From Mucilaginibacter sp. (GTDB lineage Bacteria > Bacteroidota > Bacteroidia > Sphingobacteriales > Sphingobacteriaceae), in contig JAQBOA010000040.1 in NCBI GenBank assembly GCA_028288305.1, forward strand, positions 1 to 39,894: a stretch of DNA of 39,894 nt, given 5' to 3'. Position 1 is the stretch's first letter; the number at the start of each line of letters is the position of its first letter. Position numbers and translations under genes: made by a program. Below are positions 14,845 to 24,405 of the stretch, one piece after another. Below the pieces are notes generated by a model that searched no databases, had not been told where the DNA came from, and was given only the letters and a program-made list of their open reading frames with translations.

Positions 14845-17679
14845 ATGAAAAACATTAAATTCTACCTGCTGCTACTTATAACTGTTTCTGCAATCACAAC
14901 AAAAGCTCAGGTGTTCGGCGGTAACCCTCCTTCAATTAAATGGAGGCAAATCAACACCCCTGCTGCCAAAGTAATATTTCCCTTAGGATTAGATTCTGCT
15001 GGCTTGCGTGTTGCCAATATAGTTCAGCAAATGAATAAAGCCACACAACCCACAATCGGGTTTAAACAAAAGCAAATCAGTATTTTATTGCAAAATCAAA
15101 CTACAATCTCCAACGCATATGTCGGGTTGGCACCTTTCCGGAGTGAATTTTATTTAACACCCGAACAAAACAGTTTTGATATTGGCAGTCTGCCCTGGCC
15201 CGAACAGTTAGCTATACATGAGTTCAGGCATGTGCAGCAGTATAATAATTTTAATGTAGGCTTTTCGCATGTACTTAAAGTGTTTTTTGGCGAGGGCGGA
15301 CAGGCACTGGCTAATGATATAGCCATACCTAACTGGTTTTTTGAAGGCGATGCCGTTTTTAACGAGACCCATGTAAGTGAGCAGGGCAGGGGCAGGCTGC
15401 CTTATTTTTTTAATGGCTATCGGGCTTTATGGGCTGCAGGCAAAAAATACAGTTGGATGAAAATTAGAAATGGCTCTTACCGTGATTTTGTCCCGGATTG
15501 GTACCCGACAGGTTATATGCTTGTTTCATATGGTCGTGAAAAGTATGGGGATGATTTCTGGAAAAAAGTTACTCATGATGCTGCAGCTTATAAAGGAGTA
15601 TTTTATCCTTTGCAAAAAGCTATAAAAAAATACAGCGGAGAAAATTTTGTTCAATTCAGGAACGATGGATTTAACTTTTACAAGCAACAATTTGGTCTTC
15701 AATCAATAAATCAGTCATTCAATAATTCAATAATTAAAAAGCATCAGCATTTTATTGCCGACAGGGAATACCCGGTGTATACTAATGACAGCACAATGAT
15801 CTATATGAAAAGCACCTACAACCATCTGCCGGTGTTTGTGATAAAAACAGGTGACCATGAAAAAAATATCAGTGTAAGAGATATTTCATTAGATACCTAC
15901 TTTGCTTATCATAATGGTAAAATTGTTTACTCCTCTTACCGGCCTGATCTGCGCTGGAACTACCGAAATTACAGCGAACTGGTGATATTGGATGTTAAAA
16001 CAGGAAAAGAGCACCGCATCACTAAAAATACTAAATACTTTGCCCCGGATTTTAGTCCGAACGGGAAAACTATTGTAACTGTTAAAGAGGCTACCGATGG
16101 CAAATGCGAAATTCATTTGCTTAATGCTATAGATGGAAAACTTATCTCAATAATTCCCAGTAGAGAAAATCTGTTTTATACTTATCCTAAATTTTATGGA
16201 AATCAAAAACTGATTTCGGCTGTGAGAAATACAAAAGGAGAAATGTCTCTGGCTTTGATTGATATAAAGACAGGCAATACGAAATACTTGCTGCCATTTT
16301 CATATCAACCAATTGTTTTTCCGTGTGTAAAAAATGATACGGTTTATTATTCGGCAACTTCGGGCATTAATGACCGTTTATTTGCCTTAAATATTGGTAC
16401 ACTTAAACTTTATGAACTAACTAATTATAACTTAAATGGCTCTATCGGGAATTATGAACCCGCTATTGGGAATAATAAATTTGCCTTTGTAGGCTTTACA
16501 GCTTTTGGTTACCAAATTAATGAAGTGAAAAAAAGTGACTTGCAATGGGAAGTAGTTAATAATAGTGAGATACCGGGAAGTCTGCCTGACATTGGGATCA
16601 CCGCTTTAAAACGAGATTCTTCTACCAACTTGCTTTCCACAGTAAATGATTTACCTCTTCCAATTACCAATTACCGTAAATCCTATCATTTACTTAATTT
16701 CCATAGCCTGATACCAAATTTTAATGACCCTAACTATATATTAAGCTTTGCCGGCGAAAACGTACTGAACACACTTCAATCCAATCTTTCTTTTAACTAC
16801 AACCGGAATGAAGGGTATAAACAGTTTGGCTTTGATGCTATATACGGTGCCTTATTTCCGTATATTTCAGGTGGAGCAGATTATACCATTGACCGTCGTA
16901 GCTATTATAAAGGGAATAACATTTATTTTAATGAAACCGATTTGCATGGCGGTCTGGAACTGCCATTAAGTTTTACCAGGGGTAAGCACGCTACAACCTT
17001 TCATATTGGCAGCGACTTGTATTATACCCAAACAAACTTTCAGCAGGCTTATCGAAATACATTTGCCAACAGATCGTACATGTACAGCAACAACTACATA
17101 AACTTCAGTAATAGTATACAACAGGCCAAACAAAATATTTACCCGCGCTTTGGGCAAACAATTTCTCTAAATTATAAATCTGCCATTTCAGGATTAGATG
17201 CTAACCAATTTTTAACATCGGGATATTTTTATTTTCCAGGATTTATGATGAATCATAACCTAGTGATAAACTTAGCCTATCAGCAAAAAAATAAAAATAA
17301 TGTAATTAATTTTTCTAATGATTTTCCTTTTTCAAGGGGCTACATTGCTGAAAACCTTGATAAAATGAATAAAGTTGGAATTAATTATCATTTCCCAATT
17401 GGTTATCCTGATGCTGGTGTAGCTAATACTTTATACCTGCTTCGTTTAAGGGCCAATGTCTTTTACGACTATACTTACGCTACAGATTATTATAGTAATG
17501 GAGGTCCATTTAAAGGTGCCTTTCGTTCAACAGGGGCAGAATTATATTTTGATACGAAATTGTTTAACCAGGGATCGGTCTCCTTTGGTTTCAGGTATAG
17601 CTATTTGATTGATAGGGATATTTTTGGCGGCAATGGGCGCAACAGGTTTGAGATTATTGTGCCGGTGACAGTGTTTTAA
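14845..17679 (+). CDS. Large exported HExxH protein with probable beta-propeller and C-terminal beta-barrel
   Basis: 944 residues with a signal peptide (MKNIKFYLLLLITVSAITTKAQ). Near the N-terminus HEFRH (125-129) matches the zinc motif HExxH, and the third ligand could be E167 in NWFFEGDAVFNE, a gluzincin-like spacing. The middle part (about 300-580) has repeated strands such as DFSPNGKTIVTVKEATDGKCEIHLL, like a TolB-type beta-propeller. The last 330 residues contain amphipathic strands typical of an outer-membrane barrel (FGFDAIYGALFPYISGGADY, LRLRANVFYDYTY, GSVSFGFRYSYLI) and the protein ends in a hydrophobic strand with terminal Phe (IVPVTVF). I infer a surface-bound metallopeptidase-like protein; the activity and substrate are unknown. 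A monocistronic gene. Confidence 0.75.
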   Translation: MKNIKFYLLLLITVSAITTKAQVFGGNPPSIKWRQINTPAAKVIFPLGLDSAGLRVANIVQQMNKATQPTIGFKQKQISILLQNQTTISNAYVGLAPFRSEFYLTPEQNSFDIGSLPWPEQLAIHEFRHVQQYNNFNVGFSHVLKVFFGEGGQALANDIAIPNWFFEGDAVFNETHVSEQGRGRLPYFFNGYRALWAAGKKYSWMKIRNGSYRDFVPDWYPTGYMLVSYGREKYGDDFWKKVTHDAAAYKGVFYPLQKAIKKYSGENFVQFRNDGFNFYKQQFGLQSINQSFNNSIIKKHQHFIADREYPVYTNDSTMIYMKSTYNHLPVFVIKTGDHEKNISVRDISLDTYFAYHNGKIVYSSYRPDLRWNYRNYSELVILDVKTGKEHRITKNTKYFAPDFSPNGKTIVTVKEATDGKCEIHLLNAIDGKLISIIPSRENLFYTYPKFYGNQKLISAVRNTKGEMSLALIDIKTGNTKYLLPFSYQPIVFPCVKNDTVYYSATSGINDRLFALNIGTLKLYELTNYNLNGSIGNYEPAIGNNKFAFVGFTAFGYQINEVKKSDLQWEVVNNSEIPGSLPDIGITALKRDSSTNLLSTVNDLPLPITNYRKSYHLLNFHSLIPNFNDPNYILSFAGENVLNTLQSNLSFNYNRNEGYKQFGFDAIYGALFPYISGGADYTIDRRSYYKGNNIYFNETDLHGGLELPLSFTRGKHATTFHIGSDLYYTQTNFQQAYRNTFANRSYMYSNNYINFSNSIQQAKQNIYPRFGQTISLNYKSAISGLDANQFLTSGYFYFPGFMMNHNLVINLAYQQKNKNNVINFSNDFPFSRGYIAENLDKMNKVGINYHFPIGYPDAGVANTLYLLRLRANVFYDYTYATDYYSNGGPFKGAFRSTGAELYFDTKLFNQGSVSFGFRYSYLIDRDIFGGNGRNRFEIIVPVTVF

Positions 17680-17693
17680 ATATTGTTGATCCT

Positions 17694-18101
17694 TTACATT
17701 AATAATACGATATCAGTATTTCTTGCCGTTACCGTCCACCATACTTTTTTCTGTTGTTCATCATTTGGAATGATTGTCGCAGTTAGCTCAGCAGATGTTA
17801 TAACCGAATTCGTAGTTTTAAGTTGCAAAGTGAATTTTTCAATTCCGTTTTTAGTTTTTCTTTCTGTTTCATAGTATTGATTTGAATACTGCGTCAAAAT
17901 AAGTTTCGGTTCATTTCCTATTTTAACAGATAAAGTATTGCCAGAAAGATTTAAATCCATTTTTTTACCTAATATATTGATAGAGGATTTGCTAAAGTAA
18001 TTATTTTCTGCGGCATCAACTTCTGTAATAATTAATTTTTGAGCAGAAACTGCAAACGTGATGAGCATTAAAACAAGAAAGATATATATAACTTTTTTCA
18101 T
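17694..18101 (-). CDS. Small secreted protein, unknown function
   Basis: 135 residues with a signal peptide (MKKVIYIFLVLMLITFAVSAQ). The mature part is beta-rich (SINILGKKMDLNLSGNTLSVKI and TLQLKTTNSVITSAELTATI) with no cysteines and no recognised motif. It converges with the large HExxH gene, 14 bases between stops. I do not recognise the family. Confidence 0.65.
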   Translation of the reverse strand: MKKVIYIFLVLMLITFAVSAQKLIITEVDAAENNYFSKSSINILGKKMDLNLSGNTLSVKIGNEPKLILTQYSNQYYETERKTKNGIEKFTLQLKTTNSVITSAELTATIIPNDEQQKKVWWTVTARNTDIVLLM

Positions 18102-18733
18102 TTTATTGTTCTTACTAAATTAATTAGAACATTATGCCCATCACTAAGCAATTATTGATCCATATATTAATATATAAACCTTTTTATTAAATTTTCGTTA
18201 AATAGTACGGAAAATAAATTAACAACCGGTTAAATTCTATTTTACAGTGATTTACCTGTATTTGAAGTAGTATTAACTTAGCATTAAAAATACCTAATTT
18301 TAAATTTATCAGGAAATTAAATAAAAAATAATTATAATGGGGAAGATTGAGTATATATGGGGCATTAAATCTACAAAATGATATATGATAATATAAAAAA
18401 CTTGAGTTTTTTATAAAATAGATATGGAAGAAAATAAAACTGCCTTTACTTTTAACAATAAAAAAAATTTTCCCTTATAATGTAAAGTTAGTAAGCGTTG
18501 GCATTTTTTAAGAAAAATGGATCAATTCTTGCTAAAGATCGCCAACTAAATAAGCTCATATGGTTTGCAACTCTATGGGTAATCAAGTTACGGAATTAAA
18601 GGCAAAAAAAAATGGTGATTTACAAACAGTTAACAACTCAAAATATATTTTTTAAATTATTTGTGTTACTTTTTTACATTAAATTTTGAATTTCCATTGG
18701 CCAATTAACTCTTTAACATACTAAGTTTAATAA
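18102..18733. other. AT-rich gap before the exopolysaccharide island
   Basis: About 630 bases with no gene that I can support on either strand. The only structures seen are a short AAAAAAC/GTTTTTT hairpin near 18396-18413 and AT-rich runs. The TTTG/TAAATTTTG pair near 18659-18690 could be a second weak promoter. Composition changes here to the more AT-rich DNA of the island. Confidence 0.5.
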
Positions 18734-18741
18734 TATCTTTG
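18734..18741 (+). promoter_or_regulatory. -7 box at the head of the exopolysaccharide island
   Basis: TATCTTTG is a full match to TAnnTTTG, 18 bases before the ATG of the Wza-like gene. A CTTTAA about 19 bases upstream is a poor -33 element. The expected leader is 10-14 bases. Confidence 0.5.
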
Positions 18742-18759
18742 CAAAAACATTACATTATT

Positions 18760-19569
18760 ATGAAAAACTATCTATTTATTTTTTACGCAATTTTGTTAAT
18801 TGTACTTTCTTCCTGTCATTACACAAATTCCAGTTATTTTCAAGGAGTCAACCGAAACTCAGACATAGGTCATAAAATTGAAAACTTTACTCCATTAACA
18901 ATCCAGTCAGGGGATTTATTGGGATTAAATGTTAAAAGCTTAAATCCGGAAGGATCTGCAATCTTTGATTCAGGCAGCAGTGGTAGCTCATCCAGTAGCT
19001 CATCAACTGGCGCTCCGGCAACTGGCGGCGGTGGAGGTGGTAGTTCATCAGGGTACCGGGTTGATCAAAAAGGCGAAATAATGCTTCCATTGGTGCACAA
19101 TATTAAAGTAGGCGGTTTAACCATTGCAGAAGCTCAAAACGTTATTCAGCAAGCAATTACTCCGTATTTAAAAGAACCAATAGTTACACTTAATTTATTA
19201 AATTTTAAAATTTCTATTCTGGGAGATGTTTCACGTCCTGCTGTATTTCCCATTAATGATGAACATATATCAATTCCTGAAGCTCTTAGCCTCGCCGGTG
19301 ATCTAACTATTAGCGGAAAACGTGAAAATATTTTATTAATAAGAGAAATTAATGGTGAGCGGAAATTTGTTAATATAGATATCTCATCGGCACAATTATT
19401 TAATTCTCCTTATTATTACCTGAAAAATAACGATATACTATATGTTGAAGCAGGTAAAGCTAAATTTGCATCTTTAAATCAGAATGACAGAACCCTGCCT
19501 TACGTACTTTCAGTCCTTTCATTCCTTATAGTTGTATTTACATTTAATAAAAATTACAAAATATTCTAA
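18760..19569 (+). CDS. Wza-like polysaccharide export lipoprotein
   Basis: Outer-membrane export component, 269 residues from ATG 18760 (a TTG start at 18739 lies inside the -7 box and is rejected). The signal ends in the lipobox LSSC with Cys19. A Poly_export domain follows, with LTIQSGDLLGLNVKSLNP and YRVDQKGEIMLPLVHNIKVGGLTIAEAQNVI, then one SLBB-like domain (FKISILGDVSRPAVFPI). A Gly/Ser-rich stretch at 71-98 (many Ser, then GGGGGG) interrupts the export domain. A hydrophobic C-terminal segment (YVLSVLSFLIVVFTF) with a basic tail replaces the Wza C-terminal helix. First gene of the island; only 10 bases separate it from the Wzc-like gene. Confidence 0.9.
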   Translation: MKNYLFIFYAILLIVLSSCHYTNSSYFQGVNRNSDIGHKIENFTPLTIQSGDLLGLNVKSLNPEGSAIFDSGSSGSSSSSSSTGAPATGGGGGGSSSGYRVDQKGEIMLPLVHNIKVGGLTIAEAQNVIQQAITPYLKEPIVTLNLLNFKISILGDVSRPAVFPINDEHISIPEALSLAGDLTISGKRENILLIREINGERKFVNIDISSAQLFNSPYYYLKNNDILYVEAGKAKFASLNQNDRTLPYVLSVLSFLIVVFTFNKNYKIF

Positions 19570-19579
19570 GCAACTACAA

Positions 19580-21934
19580 ATGAGTAATAAACATTCTAAT
19601 ATAGACATTTTTGGCCCAACTTCTGTAACAGGCAGTTCATTTAATATACGGAAGTTCTTAACCAAAATGTTGTTTCACTGGCCGTTGTTTTTGATATTTT
19701 TTGGAGTGTTTTTTGTAATCGCGATATTTTATTTGAAATATGAACGTCCGGTTTATGAAATACATGCTAAAGTTTTTATTAAGCCTTATCATCCAACTGA
19801 AAAGTCTCCTTTACAAGAACTTAATATAGTTGACGATGAAAAATATCAGGAAACTGAAATAGGCTTAATGAGTTCAATTCCAGTTATTGAGCAAGTAATT
19901 ACTGACCTGCAATTATGGGTAACGTATGAACAACATACATCTTATTTTACAGATAAAGATATTTATTCCAGTACCCCTGTACAATTTAAGTTAATAAAGC
20001 CGGGAAGAAATTTCTCTTCTGATCATTTGGACATTTTAATTAAAAATAAGGACTACTTTCTTATAAAACAATCTGGCAATAAATTTAAACAGTATTCTTT
20101 CAAGGACACCTTTGTTAGTGGTTTTGGGACATGGAAACTGGATACTACAGGTCATCTAAAGGATTATGTCGGTAAATCCGTTACTATATATTTGGATAAC
20201 CCCAAGACAGTTATAAAGGATTACCGGGATATGATAGCTTTTACTGTTTTACCCAAAAGTAATGATATAGATCTTATTATTGAAGATGAAGTTCCTGCCA
20301 GAGGAAGGGCTGTATTGAATGATCTTTTACGGGTATATATGGATGCTTCTGTACAAGAGAATCGCCAGTCAAGCGAAAATACACTTAAATTTGTTGACCA
20401 AAGATTAGTATCAATAACCCAGGAATTGAATAATGTTGAGAGTAAATATGAGGGTTTCAGAAGCAATAGGGGCATTACTGAAATTTCAAATGTATCCAGT
20501 AAATTTCTAAGTAATGTACAATCTACTGATAATCAACTTAATGCAGTCAATATAAAATTAAGCGTTATAGATGGTATTGAACGTTACGTTGGTTCTGATC
20601 AAGGTGCTGAAAATCCTCCTGCTATCTTAGGCCTGGATGATGCAGGCTTGTCCGGATTAATTAAACAGTATTCAGATTTACAGCTGCAGCGTACCAGGCT
20701 ATTAGCTACTTTACCAGAAAATAATCCACTATTCGATCCAATAAATCAGCAAATATTTAGCACAAGAAATGCTTTGAAGGAAAACATAAAGAGCATTAAA
20801 GCCGCATTAATAACAACCAGGAATCAATTACAAAATTTAGGATCAGGATATGAATCGTCTATACGAAGTATTCCCGGACAAGAAAGAGAACTTGTTGATA
20901 TTAAACGTATGCAGGGAATTAAAGAAAATTTATATGTCTATTTGCTTCAAAAGAAAGAAGAATTAAGTCTTGATTACGCATCAACGATTTCTGATGCAGT
21001 AATTATAGATCACGCACATAATGGTCCACAAAAATGGCCTGTATCTAAATCTGTATATGCTATATCTTTGTTATTTGCTCTCATAATTCCAACGGGTTTG
21101 TTAATTGGAAGAGACCTTGTTAAAAACAGGATATTAAGTAAAAGCGAGATTGTTTCTTCAACAGGGTTGTCTGTATTAAGTGAGATTATTTTTGCAGAGA
21201 ATAACAATCCAATCGTGGTACTTAACCAAAGCAGTTATATAGGGGAGCAATTCAGGGATTTGCGTACAAAGCTCAATTATTTACTTGGTAAACACGAAAA
21301 AGGCAAGATAACACTATTCACATCCAGTATTTCCGGTGAAGGTAAAAGTTTTGTTTTAAGCAACCTGGGTGCAACTTTAAGTGTTTCTGGTAAAAAAACA
21401 ATTCTTTTAGAATTAGATTTAAGAAGACCTACGTTTTCTTCCCGGTTTAAATTGGATAAAACATTACCAGGGGTAACTGATTTCCTTATTGGTAATGCAA
21501 CCAAGAATCAAATTATTCAGAAACTGGACATTACTAATAATTTATATGTTATTGATTGCGGAACTATACCTCCTAATCCTTCAGAACTACTTGAAAGTGA
21601 AGAATTAGCTGCTCTTTTAAAAGATTTAAGGTTAGAATACGATCATATACTTTTAGATACTCCGCCAGTACACTTATTAACAGATGCCATGATAGTGGCG
21701 CCCCTTTGTGATTTAACTTTATATTTGATCAGGCAAGATTATACACCTAAAAAGGAGCTTGAATTTGTGAGTGAACTATATCAGGAAAAAAAGCTTCCAA
21801 GATTGAATTTGATTTTTAACGGAATAAAAAGCGGAAAGTATGGTGATAGGTATAATTACGAGAAAAATAGTTATTATACACAGTATCCCTCAGGCTTTAA
21901 AAGTCGCATTAAAAGATTTTTCTCAAGGTTTTAA
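19580..21934 (+). CDS. Wzc-like chain-length regulator and tyrosine autokinase
   Basis: Inner-membrane polysaccharide co-polymerase, 784 residues from ATG 19580. An N-terminal Wzz domain with a first membrane helix (WPLFLIFFGVFFVIAIFYL) is followed by a long periplasmic coiled coil, a GNVR-type segment (PGQERELVDIKRMQGIKENLYVYLLQKKEE), and a second helix (VYAISLLFALIIPTGLLIG). The cytoplasmic BY-kinase has Walker A SSISGEGKSF (about 582-591), Walker A' LLELDLRRP and Walker B HILLDTPPV. The Tyr-rich tail (YGDRYNYEKNSYYTQY) is the usual autophosphorylation cluster. It would control polymer length together with the Wza-like and Wzy-like proteins. No matching tyrosine phosphatase lies in the window. 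Confidence 0.94.
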   Translation: MSNKHSNIDIFGPTSVTGSSFNIRKFLTKMLFHWPLFLIFFGVFFVIAIFYLKYERPVYEIHAKVFIKPYHPTEKSPLQELNIVDDEKYQETEIGLMSSIPVIEQVITDLQLWVTYEQHTSYFTDKDIYSSTPVQFKLIKPGRNFSSDHLDILIKNKDYFLIKQSGNKFKQYSFKDTFVSGFGTWKLDTTGHLKDYVGKSVTIYLDNPKTVIKDYRDMIAFTVLPKSNDIDLIIEDEVPARGRAVLNDLLRVYMDASVQENRQSSENTLKFVDQRLVSITQELNNVESKYEGFRSNRGITEISNVSSKFLSNVQSTDNQLNAVNIKLSVIDGIERYVGSDQGAENPPAILGLDDAGLSGLIKQYSDLQLQRTRLLATLPENNPLFDPINQQIFSTRNALKENIKSIKAALITTRNQLQNLGSGYESSIRSIPGQERELVDIKRMQGIKENLYVYLLQKKEELSLDYASTISDAVIIDHAHNGPQKWPVSKSVYAISLLFALIIPTGLLIGRDLVKNRILSKSEIVSSTGLSVLSEIIFAENNNPIVVLNQSSYIGEQFRDLRTKLNYLLGKHEKGKITLFTSSISGEGKSFVLSNLGATLSVSGKKTILLELDLRRPTFSSRFKLDKTLPGVTDFLIGNATKNQIIQKLDITNNLYVIDCGTIPPNPSELLESEELAALLKDLRLEYDHILLDTPPVHLLTDAMIVAPLCDLTLYLIRQDYTPKKELEFVSELYQEKKLPRLNLIFNGIKSGKYGDRYNYEKNSYYTQYPSGFKSRIKRFFSRF

Positions 21935-22503
21935 TAATTAAATTTTATTTTCTGCTATCGTTTGTTAATTTTACAAGAAACAGATCGATTTACATAAAAA
22001 AATGTAAATTTTGAAGAAATAAAAAACAAACATTATAAAAAACTATTTCATTAATAAATAAAATCAAACAAGAAAACTACAGTCATAAGTAAATTATTTT
22101 AGTAAAGTTAATAGGTGGCTTTCAATCCATTTATTTAAATTATAATGATCTACTCTCTGGCTAACTTTTGTAGGGTTGTTTTTTCAAGAATTGAATTACA
22201 AATATCAAATATTACAAATCATAAATTATCTGCTATTGCTGTTTGTTTTTAAACTCTCCAGTAGATATCAAGATTAAATTTGAATGAATTTTCGGCCTTA
22301 TGATGTTTAAAATAAATCTGTCATGTTATATAATTACTCTTAGTTCAATCATTACAACAAAATTTATAGTTGTTAATGGATTGCAGTACATTACTCATTT
22401 AAACAGTAAACTAACTAATAATTTTAATCATGCCTTTGCCGCTTAGTTCTTTAATTAAAAAACGGATATCTCATGATTTATTTGTAAATCTCTTAATGGT
22501 ATT
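21935..22503. other. AT-rich gap between the Wzc-like and Wzx-like genes
   Basis: About 570 bases with no supportable gene. ATTTACAT (21988-21995) and ATGTAAAT (22002-22009) form an 8-bp AT stem followed by TTTTG, a weak terminator candidate for the first two genes. The rest shows no clear promoter; a poor TTTATTTG box lies near 22478. It may separate export genes from the polymer-specific genes. Confidence 0.45.
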
Positions 22504-23823
22504 ATGAAGAGAGTTGCGAATAATTTATCGGTCAATGTTGGTTACGAGAAATTTTTTAAATGGACTAAACTTATTGCTGTCACTACTTCTGCGCAGGCAT
22601 TAATTCAGCTAATAGGTCTGCTTTCTGGTATTTTAATAATTCGTTTGCTTCCAACTCCTGAATATGCTTTTTATACCTTAGCAAATACTATGTTAGGAAC
22701 AATGACTTTATTGGCAGATGGAGGGATATCCGCTGGAGTAATGTCTCATGGGGCCAAAGTTTGGCAAGATCGCCAGAAGTTAGGGGTTGTTGTTAATACA
22801 GGACTGATATTAAGAAGAAAATTTGCGATTTATAGCTTGATTATTTCCTTACCAATTTTATTTTATTTGTTGCGTCACAATGGGGCCGGACTAATATTTT
22901 CCTTATTAATTATTTTATCGATAATCCCGGCTTTTTATGCGGCCTTATCTGATAATTTGCTAGAAATAGCTTCTAAATTACATCAGGATATTTCAAGGCT
23001 GCAAAAAAATCAAATTGCAACAGGGCTTGGTCGTTTTTTTATGATTACAATTTCTTTGTTTTTATTTCCATGGACATTTATTGCAATATTAGGTAATGGT
23101 ATACCCCGCATATTGGCCAATTTGCGATTAAAAAAAATATCTGCAGAATATGCTGATCCTCTGCAGAAAGCTGATCCAATTATCAAAAAGGAAATACTTT
23201 CTATAGTAAAGCGTACACTACCGGGTTCAATCTATTTTTGTATATCAGGCCAAATTACAGTTTGGTTAATTTCTATATTTGGACATACTGAATCTATAGC
23301 ACATATTGGTGCACTAGGTCGGCTGGCAACGCTTCTAACAGTATTTAGCACTTTGTTTTCAACTCTCGTTGTTCCTAGGTTTGCTCGATTAGCTGAAAAT
23401 AAGATACTACTAATCAATCGTTTTTTATTGATCCAACTGGGTCTATTTATAATTAGTGGAATGGTGGTAGGGCTAGTTTATTTATTCCCAACTCATTTGT
23501 TATGGATACTTGGAAAAGGCTATGAAAAATTGACAAATGAGATTTTTTTAATTGCTATTTCAAGCTGCTTAGCAATGATTTCTGGAGTTACATATTCAGC
23601 ACTAGTTGCGCGTGGTTGGGTAGTTAAATCAGTTGTCTATATCCCAATTAATTTGGCTTTTCAATTATTATTGATTTTAGTATTGGACCTATCAAAAATT
23701 ACTAGTGTTTTGCTTTTTTCAATAGCTGATTTTTCAATGGGATTCTGTATTTTAATAATTTATTTTATTTATTGTATTTTAAGAATGAAGGTCAAAAAGG
23801 ATAATCACCTTAATTTTACTTAA
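22504..23823 (+). CDS. Wzx-like polysaccharide flippase
   Basis: Polytopic inner-membrane protein of 439 residues. It has 11-12 hydrophobic segments, for example LIQLIGLLSGILIIRLLP (near the start), SLIISLPILFYLL, GLIFSLLIILSIIPAFYAAL and FLLIQLGLFIISGMVVGLVYLF. The order SAQALIQLIGLLSGILIIRLLPTPEYAFYTLANTMLGTMTLLADGG matches the MVF-type polysaccharide transporters (PST family). It would move the lipid-linked repeat unit across the inner membrane. The specific substrate cannot be predicted. Confidence 0.88.
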   Translation: MKRVANNLSVNVGYEKFFKWTKLIAVTTSAQALIQLIGLLSGILIIRLLPTPEYAFYTLANTMLGTMTLLADGGISAGVMSHGAKVWQDRQKLGVVVNTGLILRRKFAIYSLIISLPILFYLLRHNGAGLIFSLLIILSIIPAFYAALSDNLLEIASKLHQDISRLQKNQIATGLGRFFMITISLFLFPWTFIAILGNGIPRILANLRLKKISAEYADPLQKADPIIKKEILSIVKRTLPGSIYFCISGQITVWLISIFGHTESIAHIGALGRLATLLTVFSTLFSTLVVPRFARLAENKILLINRFLLIQLGLFIISGMVVGLVYLFPTHLLWILGKGYEKLTNEIFLIAISSCLAMISGVTYSALVARGWVVKSVVYIPINLAFQLLLILVLDLSKITSVLLFSIADFSMGFCILIIYFIYCILRMKVKKDNHLNFT

Positions 23824-23895
23824 GAAGTTGTTAAATTAAATAATGATTATTCGGTGTTGATATTTTATAGCCGTAACTTATTCAGTAATCTATTT

Positions 23896-24393
23896 ATGAG
23901 ATTAATTTATAGAATATATTTTAAAATAGAAAGAATAATAGAACATCAAAGAATGACTAGTCTAAAAAAAAGTCTTAAATATTGTGGTAAAAATGTTTTA
24001 TTGTATTCAACTTGTTATGTAATTATGCCCCAAAAAATGGAGATTGACGATAATTCTTCAATTGCACCTTACACTACAGTATTTGCCACATATGGCGTTA
24101 AAATCGGTAAAAATTGTTTAATATCTAGTAATTGTGGAATTTCATCTTATAACCACATACAAAATTCATATGATCGTTTTAAAAATAAAGATGAAGATTT
24201 TCGCTTTTCTAGACCAGTTATAATTGGTGACAACGTTTGGATAGGAATGAATTCATGTATATTACCCGGAGTCAAAATTGGCAATAATTCTATTATAGGT
24301 TCAGGGAGCGTTGTAACTAAAGATATACCAGAAAACGAAATTTGGGTTGGTAATCCAGCAAAATTTATGAAAAAAATAAATATTGATAATTAA
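23896..24393 (+). CDS. Left-handed beta-helix O-acyltransferase (CysE/LacA/MaA-like)
   Basis: 165 residues from ATG 23896. A GTG start at 23854 would add 14 residues and cannot be excluded. Hexapeptide repeats run from IDDNSSIAPYTT to IGNNSIIGSGSVV, with the acetyl-CoA/active-site pattern SSYNHIQNSYDRF and the WIGMNSCILPGVKIGNNSIIG strand, then the GNPAKFMKKI end typical of the family. It likely O-acetylates a sugar of the exopolysaccharide. It lies 72 bases after the flippase gene and 12 bases before a glycosyltransferase, so in one operon. Confidence 0.87.
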   Translation: MRLIYRIYFKIERIIEHQRMTSLKKSLKYCGKNVLLYSTCYVIMPQKMEIDDNSSIAPYTTVFATYGVKIGKNCLISSNCGISSYNHIQNSYDRFKNKDEDFRFSRPVIIGDNVWIGMNSCILPGVKIGNNSIIGSGSVVTKDIPENEIWVGNPAKFMKKINIDN

Positions 24394-24405
24394 CTAAAAT
24401 TGCCT

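Noticed and set aside
18396..18413. AAAAAAC/GTTTTTT hairpin in the gap before the island
   Set aside because: Only A-T pairs apart from one; too weak in AT-rich DNA to call a terminator.
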